From UBA11872 sp965198285 (GTDB lineage: Bacteria; Chloroflexota; UBA11872): a stretch of DNA of 64,000 bases. The position numbers and the translations under genes were made by a program. Below, one piece after another: positions 24,710 to 33,078 of this stretch. How positions within the stretch are numbered: position 1 is the stretch's first letter; every line of letters starts with the position of its first letter. The stretch spans positions 1,116,001 through 1,180,000 of the forward strand of contig OZ240251.1 of assembly GCA_965198285.1 (NCBI GenBank), written 5' to 3'. The notes beneath the pieces are model-generated. The model worked only from the letters and a program-made list of their open reading frames with translations, ran no database searches and was not told the origin of the DNA.

Positions 24710-26416
24710 ATGCCGGCCGCTATTGAACTGCGTGGCGTACGCAAGCGCTTCAGGATCCGGCACGAGGCCGCTCGTACGTGGCAGGGCATGGCCCTGGCGC
24801 TGCTGGGTCGCCGGCGCGTCCAGCACGAAGAATTCTGGGCGCTCGCGGGGATCGACGTTGAGGTTGCGGCAGGCGAGACGCTGGGAATCATCGGTCCAAA
24901 CGGGTCCGGCAAGACGACCATCCTCAAGCTGCTGGCGCGCACGATTGAGCCCACGGCCGGCGAAGTCATGACGCGCGGCAAGGTTTTTGGCTTGCTCGAG
25001 TTGGGCGCCGGGATGCACCCGGACCTGACGGGCCGCGAGAACATATTCCTTAACGGTTCGTTTCTAGGCATCGAGCGGAACGAGATGCGGCATCTCTATG
25101 ACCGCATCGTGGCGTTTGCCGAACTCGACCGATTTATCGACACGCCAGTCCGCCACTACTCGTCCGGCATGTTCATGCGTCTCGGATTCTCCATTGCGAT
25201 CAACGTCGACCCGGACATCCTGCTGATCGACGAAGTGCTGGCGGTTGGCGACGCGCGCTTCACGGCCAAGTGCTATGAGAGGCTGGCCGAAATCAAGGCC
25301 CGCGGCCGGACCCTGGTGTTCGTATCGCACGATCCGATTCAGGTGCGCCGCTTCTGCGACCGCGTGCTCTGGATCGACCGCGGCGAGATTCGGGCTCTGG
25401 GTGACCCGCGGGACGTGATTCAGCAGTATCTCAAGCACATGCGCGGCGTCGCTTCCTCCACAAGTGTGGAGCGGGGGGAACCGACGCAGGACCTCGGCGG
25501 AGACACCCTGCGAATTCGGGCGGCTACCGCCGCCGACGGCGCAACCGGAGCGGAGAGCTACGCCTATCTGCCGGGTGGCGTCGTTCGCCTGCAACTGGAG
25601 GTGGAGTCCGACGCTTACCTAGACGATGTCGTGGTCGGCTGCGCCGTTCGCCGTAGCGACGGTCTGCTGCTGCACGAGACCTCCACGGCGGCATCACTGG
25701 GGCCAACCGCGGTGCAGTCGGGCCGAACGCGTGTCGAATGCTCGCTGGGGCCGCTGCCGCTAGGACCCGGGAGTTACCAGCTATCAGTCGGCGCGTGGCC
25801 GTTCGAGGATCGTTTGCACCCGTATCACATCTGGCCTGACGCCATCACGCTCTTCGTTGGCAAAGCCACAGCTGCGCAGCGCGGCGTGGCCGTGGTTCCG
25901 TCTCAGTGGCGGGTTTCCGTCGCGCCAGCTCACGACGAACTGCGGAGTGCATCCGCGCCGATCGCGCAACCGGACATGCTGACCGAACCGGCTGGCCCGT
26001 TTTGGACGACGCCCCCCGAGCAGCTGGCGATGGGCGCGCGCGACGCGGAATGGCTGGGCGAAGGCTGGTTCCCGGCCGAGAACTGGCCGCCGAGCGTGCG
26101 GTGGACCAGCGAGCGTGCCGTCGCGTACCTGCGCCAGGACGTCGGCCAGGGAGCGTTAGTCCTGTCCGCCTGTCGTCCCTTGCACGGCCGGGCACCGGCG
26201 CGGGGCCGGGTGCGCGTGGACGGACGACACATCGCGACCTTCCGGCTGCACGGCATGGACTTCGAGGATGTGGTGATTCCACTGGACCTTGTCACGGCGC
26301 CCACGACTCACGAGTTCGTAATCGAAGTCGACGACGCGTTGGTACCCGCCGAAGTCGGCCTGGACACGGATACTCGACCGCTCGGTATCGCCGTGCGTTC
26401 CATCCGGGTGGAATGA
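24710..26416 (+). CDS. polysaccharide export ABC ATPase (Wzt-like) with C-terminal glycan-binding domains
   Basis: The 568-residue protein has an ATPase domain with Walker A GPNGSGKTT (62-70), signature YSSGM (~149) and Walker B DILLIDEVLAVGD (~168). A Wzt-type beta-sandwich (about 250-400) probably selects the glycan. A second module (about 445-568) starts with GEGWFPAENW and ends with DTRPLGIAVRSIRV at the extreme C-terminus. A related-looking module occurs in the glycosyltransferase at 27771. It drives export with the permease at 23191. Its TGA overlaps the next ATG (ATGA). Confidence 0.9.
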   Translation: MPAAIELRGVRKRFRIRHEAARTWQGMALALLGRRRVQHEEFWALAGIDVEVAAGETLGIIGPNGSGKTTILKLLARTIEPTAGEVMTRGKVFGLLELGAGMHPDLTGRENIFLNGSFLGIERNEMRHLYDRIVAFAELDRFIDTPVRHYSSGMFMRLGFSIAINVDPDILLIDEVLAVGDARFTAKCYERLAEIKARGRTLVFVSHDPIQVRRFCDRVLWIDRGEIRALGDPRDVIQQYLKHMRGVASSTSVERGEPTQDLGGDTLRIRAATAADGATGAESYAYLPGGVVRLQLEVESDAYLDDVVVGCAVRRSDGLLLHETSTAASLGPTAVQSGRTRVECSLGPLPLGPGSYQLSVGAWPFEDRLHPYHIWPDAITLFVGKATAAQRGVAVVPSQWRVSVAPAHDELRSASAPIAQPDMLTEPAGPFWTTPPEQLAMGARDAEWLGEGWFPAENWPPSVRWTSERAVAYLRQDVGQGALVLSACRPLHGRAPARGRVRVDGRHIATFRLHGMDFEDVVIPLDLVTAPTTHEFVIEVDDALVPAEVGLDTDTRPLGIAVRSIRVE

Positions 26417-27774
26417 CCACGGATCAGCCGCCCGTTCGGGTTGTCGTCCTCAATTACAACGGCGCCGGACGTATCGAGCGCTGTGTCGAGCGGTTGCTGG
26501 AAACCCGCTATCCCGATCTGCGCGTGACCGTGGTGGATAACGCATCGAGCGACGGCTCTCCCGCGCGAATTGAGCAGGCGTTTCCCGCGGTCGAGCTAAT
26601 CGAGAACGGCGCAAACCTGGGGTTTGCGCGCGGCAACAACCGGGCTCTGCGAGCGGCGGACGAGCCCTATCTGGGACTGCTCAACCCGGACACCGAAGTC
26701 GAGCCGGACTGGCTAGCGCCGCTGGTGACACGCCTCAATAGCGACCCACTGGCCGGCGGTGTCGGAGCCAAGCTGCTGCATCAACATGACCGTCTCCCGC
26801 TGAGACTGACCGTACCTACGTTTACGCCGCCGGCACCGGACGCGCGGCAGTTGGGCGTGCGGCTGTACGGGGCTCACGCGAACGCCGGCGGGGCCGACGT
26901 GACCGGCGGGGCCTATGGCGTGGAACTCAACGCGTACGGCCATCCGTTTCGCTGGACCGAGGCGTGTGTTGAGCTTGCCGTACCGGTGAGCGGCGGCGCG
27001 ACTGCGCTGCGCCTGGACTTAGCTGCCGGCGATGGGCGGGAACCGGTGCCGCTCACCGTCCAGGCTGGCGACCATCTGCTGGGCGAGGCTCAGGTGACGA
27101 GCGCCCGCGCGACGATCCAGCTTGACCTGAGCGCCGATCTGGTGCAGCGCCTGGCGCAACCCGCGATCGAATGCGCCGGAATCACGCCGCTGAGCGACGG
27201 CTCAATGCGCGATCGCGGAACACACATGCTGGCCGGCGTGCCGTGGTCGGCATGGGACTCGTCCGACTATGACGAACCGTACGAAGTCTTTGCCCTCAAG
27301 GGCGCGGCCGTGGTCTATCGGCGCACGATGCTTGAAGCACTCAACTATTTGGACGACGGAATCTTCATGTATTACGAGGACGCCGACCTGGCTTGGCGCG
27401 CCCGCCGCCGCGGCTGGCGATTCTGGTACGAACCCGAGTCCGTCGTGCGCCACGAACATGCCGCGCTCAGTCGGGAATGGTCGCCTGGGTTCGTGCGCAA
27501 CGTTGAATTCGGCAAGCTGCGGATGCTTGGAAAGAATGCTCCGCAGTCTTGGGTGGCCCAGCACGCGGCGGCCGCTCTGAAATTCACTTCGGGCGACATC
27601 CGGCATGCGCTTGCTTTGCGCGACGTGGAAGCGGCGCGCCGCGTGGCGGCGCGGATGCGTGCGCTCCGTGACGTCGTCGTAGCCGGGCCGCGGACCTGGC
27701 GGCTGCGCGGCGTGGAGGCCCGCCTGGCTCCGCTGGACGGGCGCGAGCTCCGTCCGTTCATCGAACTATCGTGA
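26413..27774 (+). CDS. GT2 family glycosyltransferase with an inserted beta-rich domain
   Basis: The 453-residue protein starts at ATG 26413 within an ATGA overlap. The GT-A fold is clear: VVVLNYNGAGRIERC at the N-terminus, VVDNASSDGS, NLGFARGNNRALR, and LLNPDTEVEPDW (~90) with the DxD-like metal site. Residues ~145-275 are an insert rich in beta strands (WTEACVELAVPVSGGATALR) that interrupts the family pattern. The GT2 fold resumes with FALKGAAVVYRR and MYYEDADLAWRARRRGW. It resembles rhamnosyl/galactofuranosyl-type transferases; the donor is unknown. Confidence 0.85.
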   Translation: MTTDQPPVRVVVLNYNGAGRIERCVERLLETRYPDLRVTVVDNASSDGSPARIEQAFPAVELIENGANLGFARGNNRALRAADEPYLGLLNPDTEVEPDWLAPLVTRLNSDPLAGGVGAKLLHQHDRLPLRLTVPTFTPPAPDARQLGVRLYGAHANAGGADVTGGAYGVELNAYGHPFRWTEACVELAVPVSGGATALRLDLAAGDGREPVPLTVQAGDHLLGEAQVTSARATIQLDLSADLVQRLAQPAIECAGITPLSDGSMRDRGTHMLAGVPWSAWDSSDYDEPYEVFALKGAAVVYRRTMLEALNYLDDGIFMYYEDADLAWRARRRGWRFWYEPESVVRHEHAALSREWSPGFVRNVEFGKLRMLGKNAPQSWVAQHAAAALKFTSGDIRHALALRDVEAARRVAARMRALRDVVVAGPRTWRLRGVEARLAPLDGRELRPFIELS

Positions 27775-29351
27775 GAGCGGCGGTTTACAACCGCTGGCTT
27801 CATGAGAAAGGCGGCGGAGAGCGGCACGCCGTGATGGCGGCCCGGGTTCTGGCCGAGCGCTTCGAGACCGAGCTCATTACGCACCGTCCTATCGAGCCGG
27901 ACGAACTGGCAGACGCGTTGCATATTGATCTGGACGGAATTGGCATCCGCGTGATTCCGGCATTGCCGCCCAACCGATTCGCCGAAGTCACCCGCGAATA
28001 CGACCTGTTTGTGAACGCCTCGTTCATGACCAATCAGCCGTCGGCCGCGCGCCACAGCCTGATGCTGGTGCTCTTCCCGTCGCCAATCGACCGCGCCTGG
28101 CACGAGCGGCTGCGCCAGGCCGTTGGTCGGTTTCTGACGCGGCAACTGCTCTTGCCGGAATGGAGCGACGGCTTTTACGACGTACAGGAATTGGGCCGAG
28201 GCTGGTTTCGGTACGCCACCGACCATGCACTCGTCCGGCTGCGCGTGCCGGCCGGCCGCCGGCCCGTGCCGATCGACATTGTGGCCGGCAATTTTCGTCC
28301 CGACGTCAGCCTGCCGGTTCGTTGTTTGGCGGACGGCCAGGTCATCGCGGAGCACTCGTTTGAGCCGCGTCCAGGTGCCTTTGAAGCCTGGCGTATCCAA
28401 CTGGACCGCCAGTTCGTGCATGACGGCGTGGCTGAATTGGCGCTGGAGTCGCCAACCTTCAATCCGACCGATCAAGTGGCCGGGGCGGATAACCGTGAGA
28501 TCGGATTGGCTGTTACCGACGTACGCGTCCGCCACCCGCGACACCTTCTCTACGAATTGCTATTCCGTCGCGCGCTTCCGGAGCTTGGCTGGCGTCTCGA
28601 ATGGCTGCCGGGGGTCTATTCGCTGGCCAATCTCGATACGTACGATCTGATCTCTCCGATCTCGGAGTACAGCCGCGCCTGGATGGAGGTGTACTGGGAG
28701 CGCAGCGGGCCGATTCTCTATCCGCCGGTTGACACGAGCTGGGCCAGTCCGCGGGCCAAGACGCAGACGATTCTGAGCGTGGGACGCTTCTTTCGCGGCT
28801 CGCACGAGAAGAAGCACGGCGTGATGATCGAGCAGTTCAAGCGAATGTGCCGCGACGGCTTGGAAGGATGGACACTTCGCCTCGCCGGCCACCAGAGTCA
28901 ACGGGATGTCGATCTGGCGTATACCGACGACCTCCGCCAGCGTGCCGAAGGGTATCCGGTCGAGTTCGCAATTGATGCGCCGTTCGAGGACTTGCGGCGC
29001 TTCTATGGTGAAGCGCAGATCTATTGGCATGCCGCCGGCTACGGTGAGCGGGTCACACGCAATCCGATCAAGTTCGAGCACTTTGGGATTTCAGTTGTTG
29101 AGGCTATGGCCAACGGCGCCGTTCCGGTAGTGCTGAACCAGGGTGGTCCGCCCGAGGTGGTGCACGCCGGGCACGATGGCTTTCTCTGGACGACAACCGC
29201 GGATCTGCGTGCGCGGACGTGGGACTTGGTGCGAAACCGCGAAGTGCGCGCCAACATGGCCGAGCGTGCCCGCCATGCGAGCGAGCAGTTCAACACGTCC
29301 GCGTTCCGGGACCGTCTGAACGCGCTGGTGACCGAGCTCATCGTTGACTAG
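27771..29351 (+). CDS. GT4-like glycosyltransferase with an inserted beta-sandwich module
   Basis: The 526-residue protein starts at GTG 27771 within a GTGA overlap. The N-terminal part is a GT-B acceptor domain (AVYNRWLHEKGGGERHA). Residues ~140-255 form an insert beginning GRGWFRYATDHALVRLRV and ending DNREIGLAVTDVRVRHP. The donor domain follows (TILSVGRFFRG...KKHGVMIEQF), with the acidic EX7E-like region FGISVVEAMANGAVPVV. The insert shares the GWF opening and the D-x-R-x-x-G-x-A-V-x-x-x-R-V ending with the C-terminus of the ABC ATPase two genes earlier, suggesting a common ligand or a shared evolutionary source. Confidence 0.83.
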   Translation: MRAAVYNRWLHEKGGGERHAVMAARVLAERFETELITHRPIEPDELADALHIDLDGIGIRVIPALPPNRFAEVTREYDLFVNASFMTNQPSAARHSLMLVLFPSPIDRAWHERLRQAVGRFLTRQLLLPEWSDGFYDVQELGRGWFRYATDHALVRLRVPAGRRPVPIDIVAGNFRPDVSLPVRCLADGQVIAEHSFEPRPGAFEAWRIQLDRQFVHDGVAELALESPTFNPTDQVAGADNREIGLAVTDVRVRHPRHLLYELLFRRALPELGWRLEWLPGVYSLANLDTYDLISPISEYSRAWMEVYWERSGPILYPPVDTSWASPRAKTQTILSVGRFFRGSHEKKHGVMIEQFKRMCRDGLEGWTLRLAGHQSQRDVDLAYTDDLRQRAEGYPVEFAIDAPFEDLRRFYGEAQIYWHAAGYGERVTRNPIKFEHFGISVVEAMANGAVPVVLNQGGPPEVVHAGHDGFLWTTTADLRARTWDLVRNREVRANMAERARHASEQFNTSAFRDRLNALVTELIVD

Positions 29352-29375
29352 CCGCACCCGGAGCCGGGCCGCCAC

Positions 29376-31622
29376 ATGACGAGAGCACGTCGCCTGATGC
29401 GCTGGGGCCAGGCGCGTCCGGCATTCCTCCTTTTCGTGTTCACGTTTGCGCTCTACGCCCTGAGCATGGGCGCCGCCCGCAACGGCGCGGGCTACAGCGC
29501 GGACGGCACGTTTGCGTTCGAAATGGCCAAGAGCGTGATGGTCGATCGCGGCCATGCGTATTTGCGCGATCAGAACAAGAACTTCGCTCGCTGGGGCGTG
29601 GCACTGCCGACGGCGTTCGCGCCAATCGTGGCTTTCGCGGAGCCACTGGCGAAGGCGGCCCCGCAGCGGGATCGGATACCGCTGGGTGACCACGACGTGC
29701 TGCTGGTGAGCCATCCCCCGCTTGGCGGCACCCAGGGATTGAAAGTCCGCCGCGCGCTCGAGTTGGGTATTCCACAGGGCGTCTACGACACGCTCACCTT
29801 GGTTTCTCACAGTGGATTGAGCGCCGAGTTTGCGCAGGGGACCGAGATTGCGCGGCTCCGCCTGACCGACGCCTCGGGGCAATTCACGGAGCATCCGATT
29901 CGGGTCGGCATTGAGACTGCCGAATGGGCCTACGACCGCGGCGACGTGCGCGCCGTGGTCCGGCACGAGCAGCCTCCACCGGTGGCCCGACACATCGGCA
30001 ATGCCCGCGCCTACTACTACGCGGCGACCTGGCGGCTCGACCGGCCCCGCGAGCTGGCGTCGGCGCGCATTACGTACATGCAGTCGGACGGCAACTTCTA
30101 CGTGGACGGTTTGGCGCTGCGAACAGCGGACGGGACGTGGCTTGACGGGCCGGGCGTCGGCCGGGTGTGGTCGGAGCGCCAGAACCGCGAATTCTTCCGC
30201 CGAATCTGGGTGGCGGCGGCCAGCGCGCTGGTTACGGCTCTGGGCGTGGTACTGGTCTTTCGGATCTTGCGGCGGCTGTGCTACGGCGAGCGTGTGGCCG
30301 TGATCGGCGCGTTGATCTACGCCGGCGGCACCATGGCCTGGCCCTACGCGAAGTTCGACTTCTCCGAGCCGCTGGTGACGACGCTCCTGTTGGCGTCGGT
30401 GTGGCTCTCGCTGGCCTACGGCGCGACTGACCGACAGCGTTACGTGCTGCTGGCCGGCCTCGCCGCGTTCGCGGCCGTACTTACGAAGTACGTGAGCGTA
30501 ATTGCCGTCCCAATCCTGCTGGCCGGGCTGGTGCTCGGTGCCAAGTCAGGGCGGTCCTGGGGCGAAGTCGTGCGGCAGTCAGTGCGGCCGACGCTGCTGT
30601 TCCTGGCGCCGTTCCTGGGCGTCCTGCCGCTGGCGCTGGTTGCGGCGGCCGTGCTTTTCGACTTCCGCCTGTTGTATGAGCAGGAGTTGATCGGCGGCCT
30701 GCAGCGCGGCTGGCTGGAGCTGCCGTTCGGACTGGGACTCGGCGGGCTAATTACCAGTTGGGGCAAGGGGGTGTTCTGGTATAACCCGATTCTGGTGGTC
30801 ACGTTGCCCGTGCTTCCCTGGTTCGTGCGTCGGCACGGCTGGCGATCGCTCGTTTTCATAGCCATCCCCGTCGCCTACGCGCTGCTCTACAGCCGCAAAC
30901 AGGTCTGGTACGGCGGCAACGCCTGGGGGCCACGCTACCTGGTGCCAGCGTTGCCGCTGCTGGTGATTGTGGGTGCTCCGCTGTTCGAGCGTGTTCTGGA
31001 GCGAGCGCGATCCTGGCTCCCCGGCGCGGCGCTGGCCGCGGTGGTCCTGATCAGCGCCGGCGTGCAGTTCATGGGCGTAGCCAAGGACTTCATCGGCTAC
31101 CTGGATCTGTTTCAACAGCAGGTGGCCGGGGCGGTACCGCTCAAGGGCGCGATCTACGGCGGCGCCGATTACCAGCCGTGGTCATCCATCCAGCCGGAAG
31201 GCGACTTTGCGGCGGTGTTCTACACCTACCAGTTTTCGCCGCTGCTGGCCCACGCCTGGCTCCTGCGGGCGGACGCCGTGAATCTGCTGGCGCCCGACCG
31301 CACGGACTGGCTGGCCGACGCTCTGGGCCGCACGCCGTGGTCCAGATTCGGCATTGAGGCGGTCCCGCCGCGTCCCGAGCATGGCCTGGGGCTGGACTTC
31401 TGGTCGCTGAGCCTTGTGGAGAGCTTTCTGGCCTATCCGGGCTTTCTGTTCTGGGTGGCCGGGCTGTTGCTGGCCCTCCAATTTGTCGCCCTCTGGGCAT
31501 GGGTTGGCTTGAGTAGCCGTATCTGGCCGTCTGGGCGCAGGGTTTGGTCTGTTCGGTTCCTTGCGATTGGCGCATTTGCCGCGCTGCTGATTAGCTTTGA
31601 CACGCTGCACTTCATGCTCTAG
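29376..31622 (+). CDS. GT-C superfamily-type polytopic membrane protein
   Basis: The 748-residue protein has about 12 hydrophobic spans. After a first helix (LLFVFTFALYALSMG) comes a short loop, YSADGTFAFEMAKSVM, with the Asp and Glu expected for GT-C enzymes that use polyprenyl-phosphate sugars. A soluble segment (about 105-265), rich in beta strands (SGLSAEFAQGTEIARLRLT; NFYVDGLALRTADGTW), faces outward before the main membrane block. The C-terminus has two further helices. It may transfer a sugar from a lipid carrier on the outer side of the membrane. There is no recognisable O-antigen polymerase signature. Confidence 0.72.
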   Translation: MTRARRLMRWGQARPAFLLFVFTFALYALSMGAARNGAGYSADGTFAFEMAKSVMVDRGHAYLRDQNKNFARWGVALPTAFAPIVAFAEPLAKAAPQRDRIPLGDHDVLLVSHPPLGGTQGLKVRRALELGIPQGVYDTLTLVSHSGLSAEFAQGTEIARLRLTDASGQFTEHPIRVGIETAEWAYDRGDVRAVVRHEQPPPVARHIGNARAYYYAATWRLDRPRELASARITYMQSDGNFYVDGLALRTADGTWLDGPGVGRVWSERQNREFFRRIWVAAASALVTALGVVLVFRILRRLCYGERVAVIGALIYAGGTMAWPYAKFDFSEPLVTTLLLASVWLSLAYGATDRQRYVLLAGLAAFAAVLTKYVSVIAVPILLAGLVLGAKSGRSWGEVVRQSVRPTLLFLAPFLGVLPLALVAAAVLFDFRLLYEQELIGGLQRGWLELPFGLGLGGLITSWGKGVFWYNPILVVTLPVLPWFVRRHGWRSLVFIAIPVAYALLYSRKQVWYGGNAWGPRYLVPALPLLVIVGAPLFERVLERARSWLPGAALAAVVLISAGVQFMGVAKDFIGYLDLFQQQVAGAVPLKGAIYGGADYQPWSSIQPEGDFAAVFYTYQFSPLLAHAWLLRADAVNLLAPDRTDWLADALGRTPWSRFGIEAVPPRPEHGLGLDFWSLSLVESFLAYPGFLFWVAGLLLALQFVALWAWVGLSSRIWPSGRRVWSVRFLAIGAFAALLISFDTLHFML

Positions 31623-31651
31623 CTTCCAAGTGAAGGGAGCAGGCGTCACCG

Positions 31652-31882
31652 ATGACTGATTCGGACGCGGATTCCGCGTCGCCGCTCATTCCAGACGACT
31701 TCCTCGCGATCCTGCGCTGTGTGAACGACGACCATCCGCGCGATGACGGCGTGTTGCACACGGACCGCGACCATCTGGTCTGCACGGTGTGTGGCTACCG
31801 CTACAAGGTTGAGGACGGCATTCCCAACATGCTGTGGGAAGACGCGATTGCGCCGGACGCCGGCGAGGCCGCCGCCTCGTGA
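31652..31882 (+). CDS. Trm112-like zinc-binding small protein
   Basis: The 76-residue protein matches the Trm112/YcaR pattern: FLAILRCVNDD, then a Gly-bearing turn, HLVCTVCGYRYKVEDGIPNML. Three cysteines (C23, C44, C47) remain; the usual CPxC of the first knuckle has become CVND, so one zinc ligand is missing or replaced. Trm112-fold proteins often activate methyltransferases. Its stop overlaps the GTG of the radical SAM gene (GTGA), making that enzyme the natural partner candidate. Confidence 0.78.
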   Translation: MTDSDADSASPLIPDDFLAILRCVNDDHPRDDGVLHTDRDHLVCTVCGYRYKVEDGIPNMLWEDAIAPDAGEAAAS

Positions 31883-32991
31883 ACTCGATCAGCCAGGCCA
31901 AGGATCTTCTGGTCAAGTACCGGCGGCACCGCGCTGTACTGAAGCCGTCGCTGGGGCGTTTTGCCTACCACTGGATGCGCGGTTCGACCGAAGTGCCGTA
32001 CGGGCCGATCAAGCTGCACATCGAACCGACCAGTTTCTGCAACCTGCGCTGCCCGATGTGCCCGCAAAGCGTGGGCGCGAACGAGCACAACGGGTTCATG
32101 GAGATGGACCTGTTCCGCAAGATCATCGACGAGGCACAGCCGTCCGTGCAGGAGGCCAACCTGTTCTTCCGCGGCGAATCGCTGATGCACAAAGACATTT
32201 ACGAGATGATCGAGGTATGCGAGCGGGCCGGGATCGCCGCCCACATCAATACCAACGCGACCCTGCTGCGCGACGAGAAGATCGAGCAATTACTGGACGC
32301 CGCGCCGAGCAAGCTGACGATCAGCTTCGACTCGGGCGAACCCGAACAGTACGAGGTGATGCGCAAGGGCGCACAGTTCGACCGCACACTGGATCGGGTG
32401 CTGCGCTTGCTGGAGTCCAGAAAACGACGCTCCGGTCCGAAGCCTTACTTTGTGATGCAGGTGATTCAACTCTGGGACCCGAGCTATCCGAAGGGCGCCG
32501 CACCGGTCGTTCCCGAGCACTTTCGGCAGCGGTTCGCCGGACTGCCGGTGGACGAGTGGGACACGTTCTGGGCGCATGGCTGGGCGGGGCAAATGGACTC
32601 GTCCGACTTTTACACCGCGCGTCCCCACGGTCCCAACTACTACCCCTGCAACTGGCTCTGGAAATCCATGGCGATTTACTGGGACGGCAAGGTTCCGTCG
32701 TGCTGCGCCGACTTCGGCGAGGACCAGATCATGGGTAACCTGGCCGACGAGTCGCTGCTGGAAATCTGGAACAACCCGGCGTACCGCGAGATTCGGTCCG
32801 CGCACGTGACAGGCGAACTGGACGACTACAAGCTGTGCCGCGGATGCGACGCGATCTGGCAGGACGGCGGATCGTCCTGGAACCTATTCACCGGCGCCCG
32901 GGCAGTGGTGACGGGGGATCCGCTGCCGGTTCTGCAGCCCGGGGCCAACGGCTCGCACGAAACCAACGGGACCGAGGCGACCGACCGCTGA
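31879..32991 (+). CDS. radical SAM enzyme with SPASM-like C-terminal cysteines
   Basis: The 370-residue protein starts at GTG 31879 in a GTGA overlap. The [4Fe-4S]-AdoMet motif CxxxCxxC is C54, C58 and C61 (CNLRCPMC). A C-terminal set of cysteines (about 257, 275, 276, 319 and 322; YPCNWLW, SCCADFGE, LCRGCDA), with the phrase GNLADESLLEIWNN, marks a SPASM/twitch auxiliary cluster region. Such enzymes modify peptides, sugars or lipids by radical chemistry. Here it lies between a GT-C protein and a run of GT4 genes, so modification of a glycan or its lipid carrier is the best guess. Confidence 0.88.
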   Translation: MNSISQAKDLLVKYRRHRAVLKPSLGRFAYHWMRGSTEVPYGPIKLHIEPTSFCNLRCPMCPQSVGANEHNGFMEMDLFRKIIDEAQPSVQEANLFFRGESLMHKDIYEMIEVCERAGIAAHINTNATLLRDEKIEQLLDAAPSKLTISFDSGEPEQYEVMRKGAQFDRTLDRVLRLLESRKRRSGPKPYFVMQVIQLWDPSYPKGAAPVVPEHFRQRFAGLPVDEWDTFWAHGWAGQMDSSDFYTARPHGPNYYPCNWLWKSMAIYWDGKVPSCCADFGEDQIMGNLADESLLEIWNNPAYREIRSAHVTGELDDYKLCRGCDAIWQDGGSSWNLFTGARAVVTGDPLPVLQPGANGSHETNGTEATDR

Positions 32992-33042
32992 TCGTTAGGC
33001 GGAGCTTCAGGCACCGCCATTTGATTGGCAGCGTGGGCGTCA

Positions 33043-33071
33043 TTGTCCGTCGCCAGGCCCGGTGCTAGCGT
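33043..33071 (+). promoter_or_regulatory. internal promoter of the glycan cluster (leaderless type)
   Basis: TTGTCC (33043-33048) and TAGCGT (33066-33071) are spaced by exactly 17 bp. The -10 ends 7 nt before ATG 33079, so the mRNA would begin at or next to the start codon. This is one of the few gaps in an otherwise overlapping gene series. Confidence 0.5.
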
Positions 33072-33078
33072 CCGAGCG

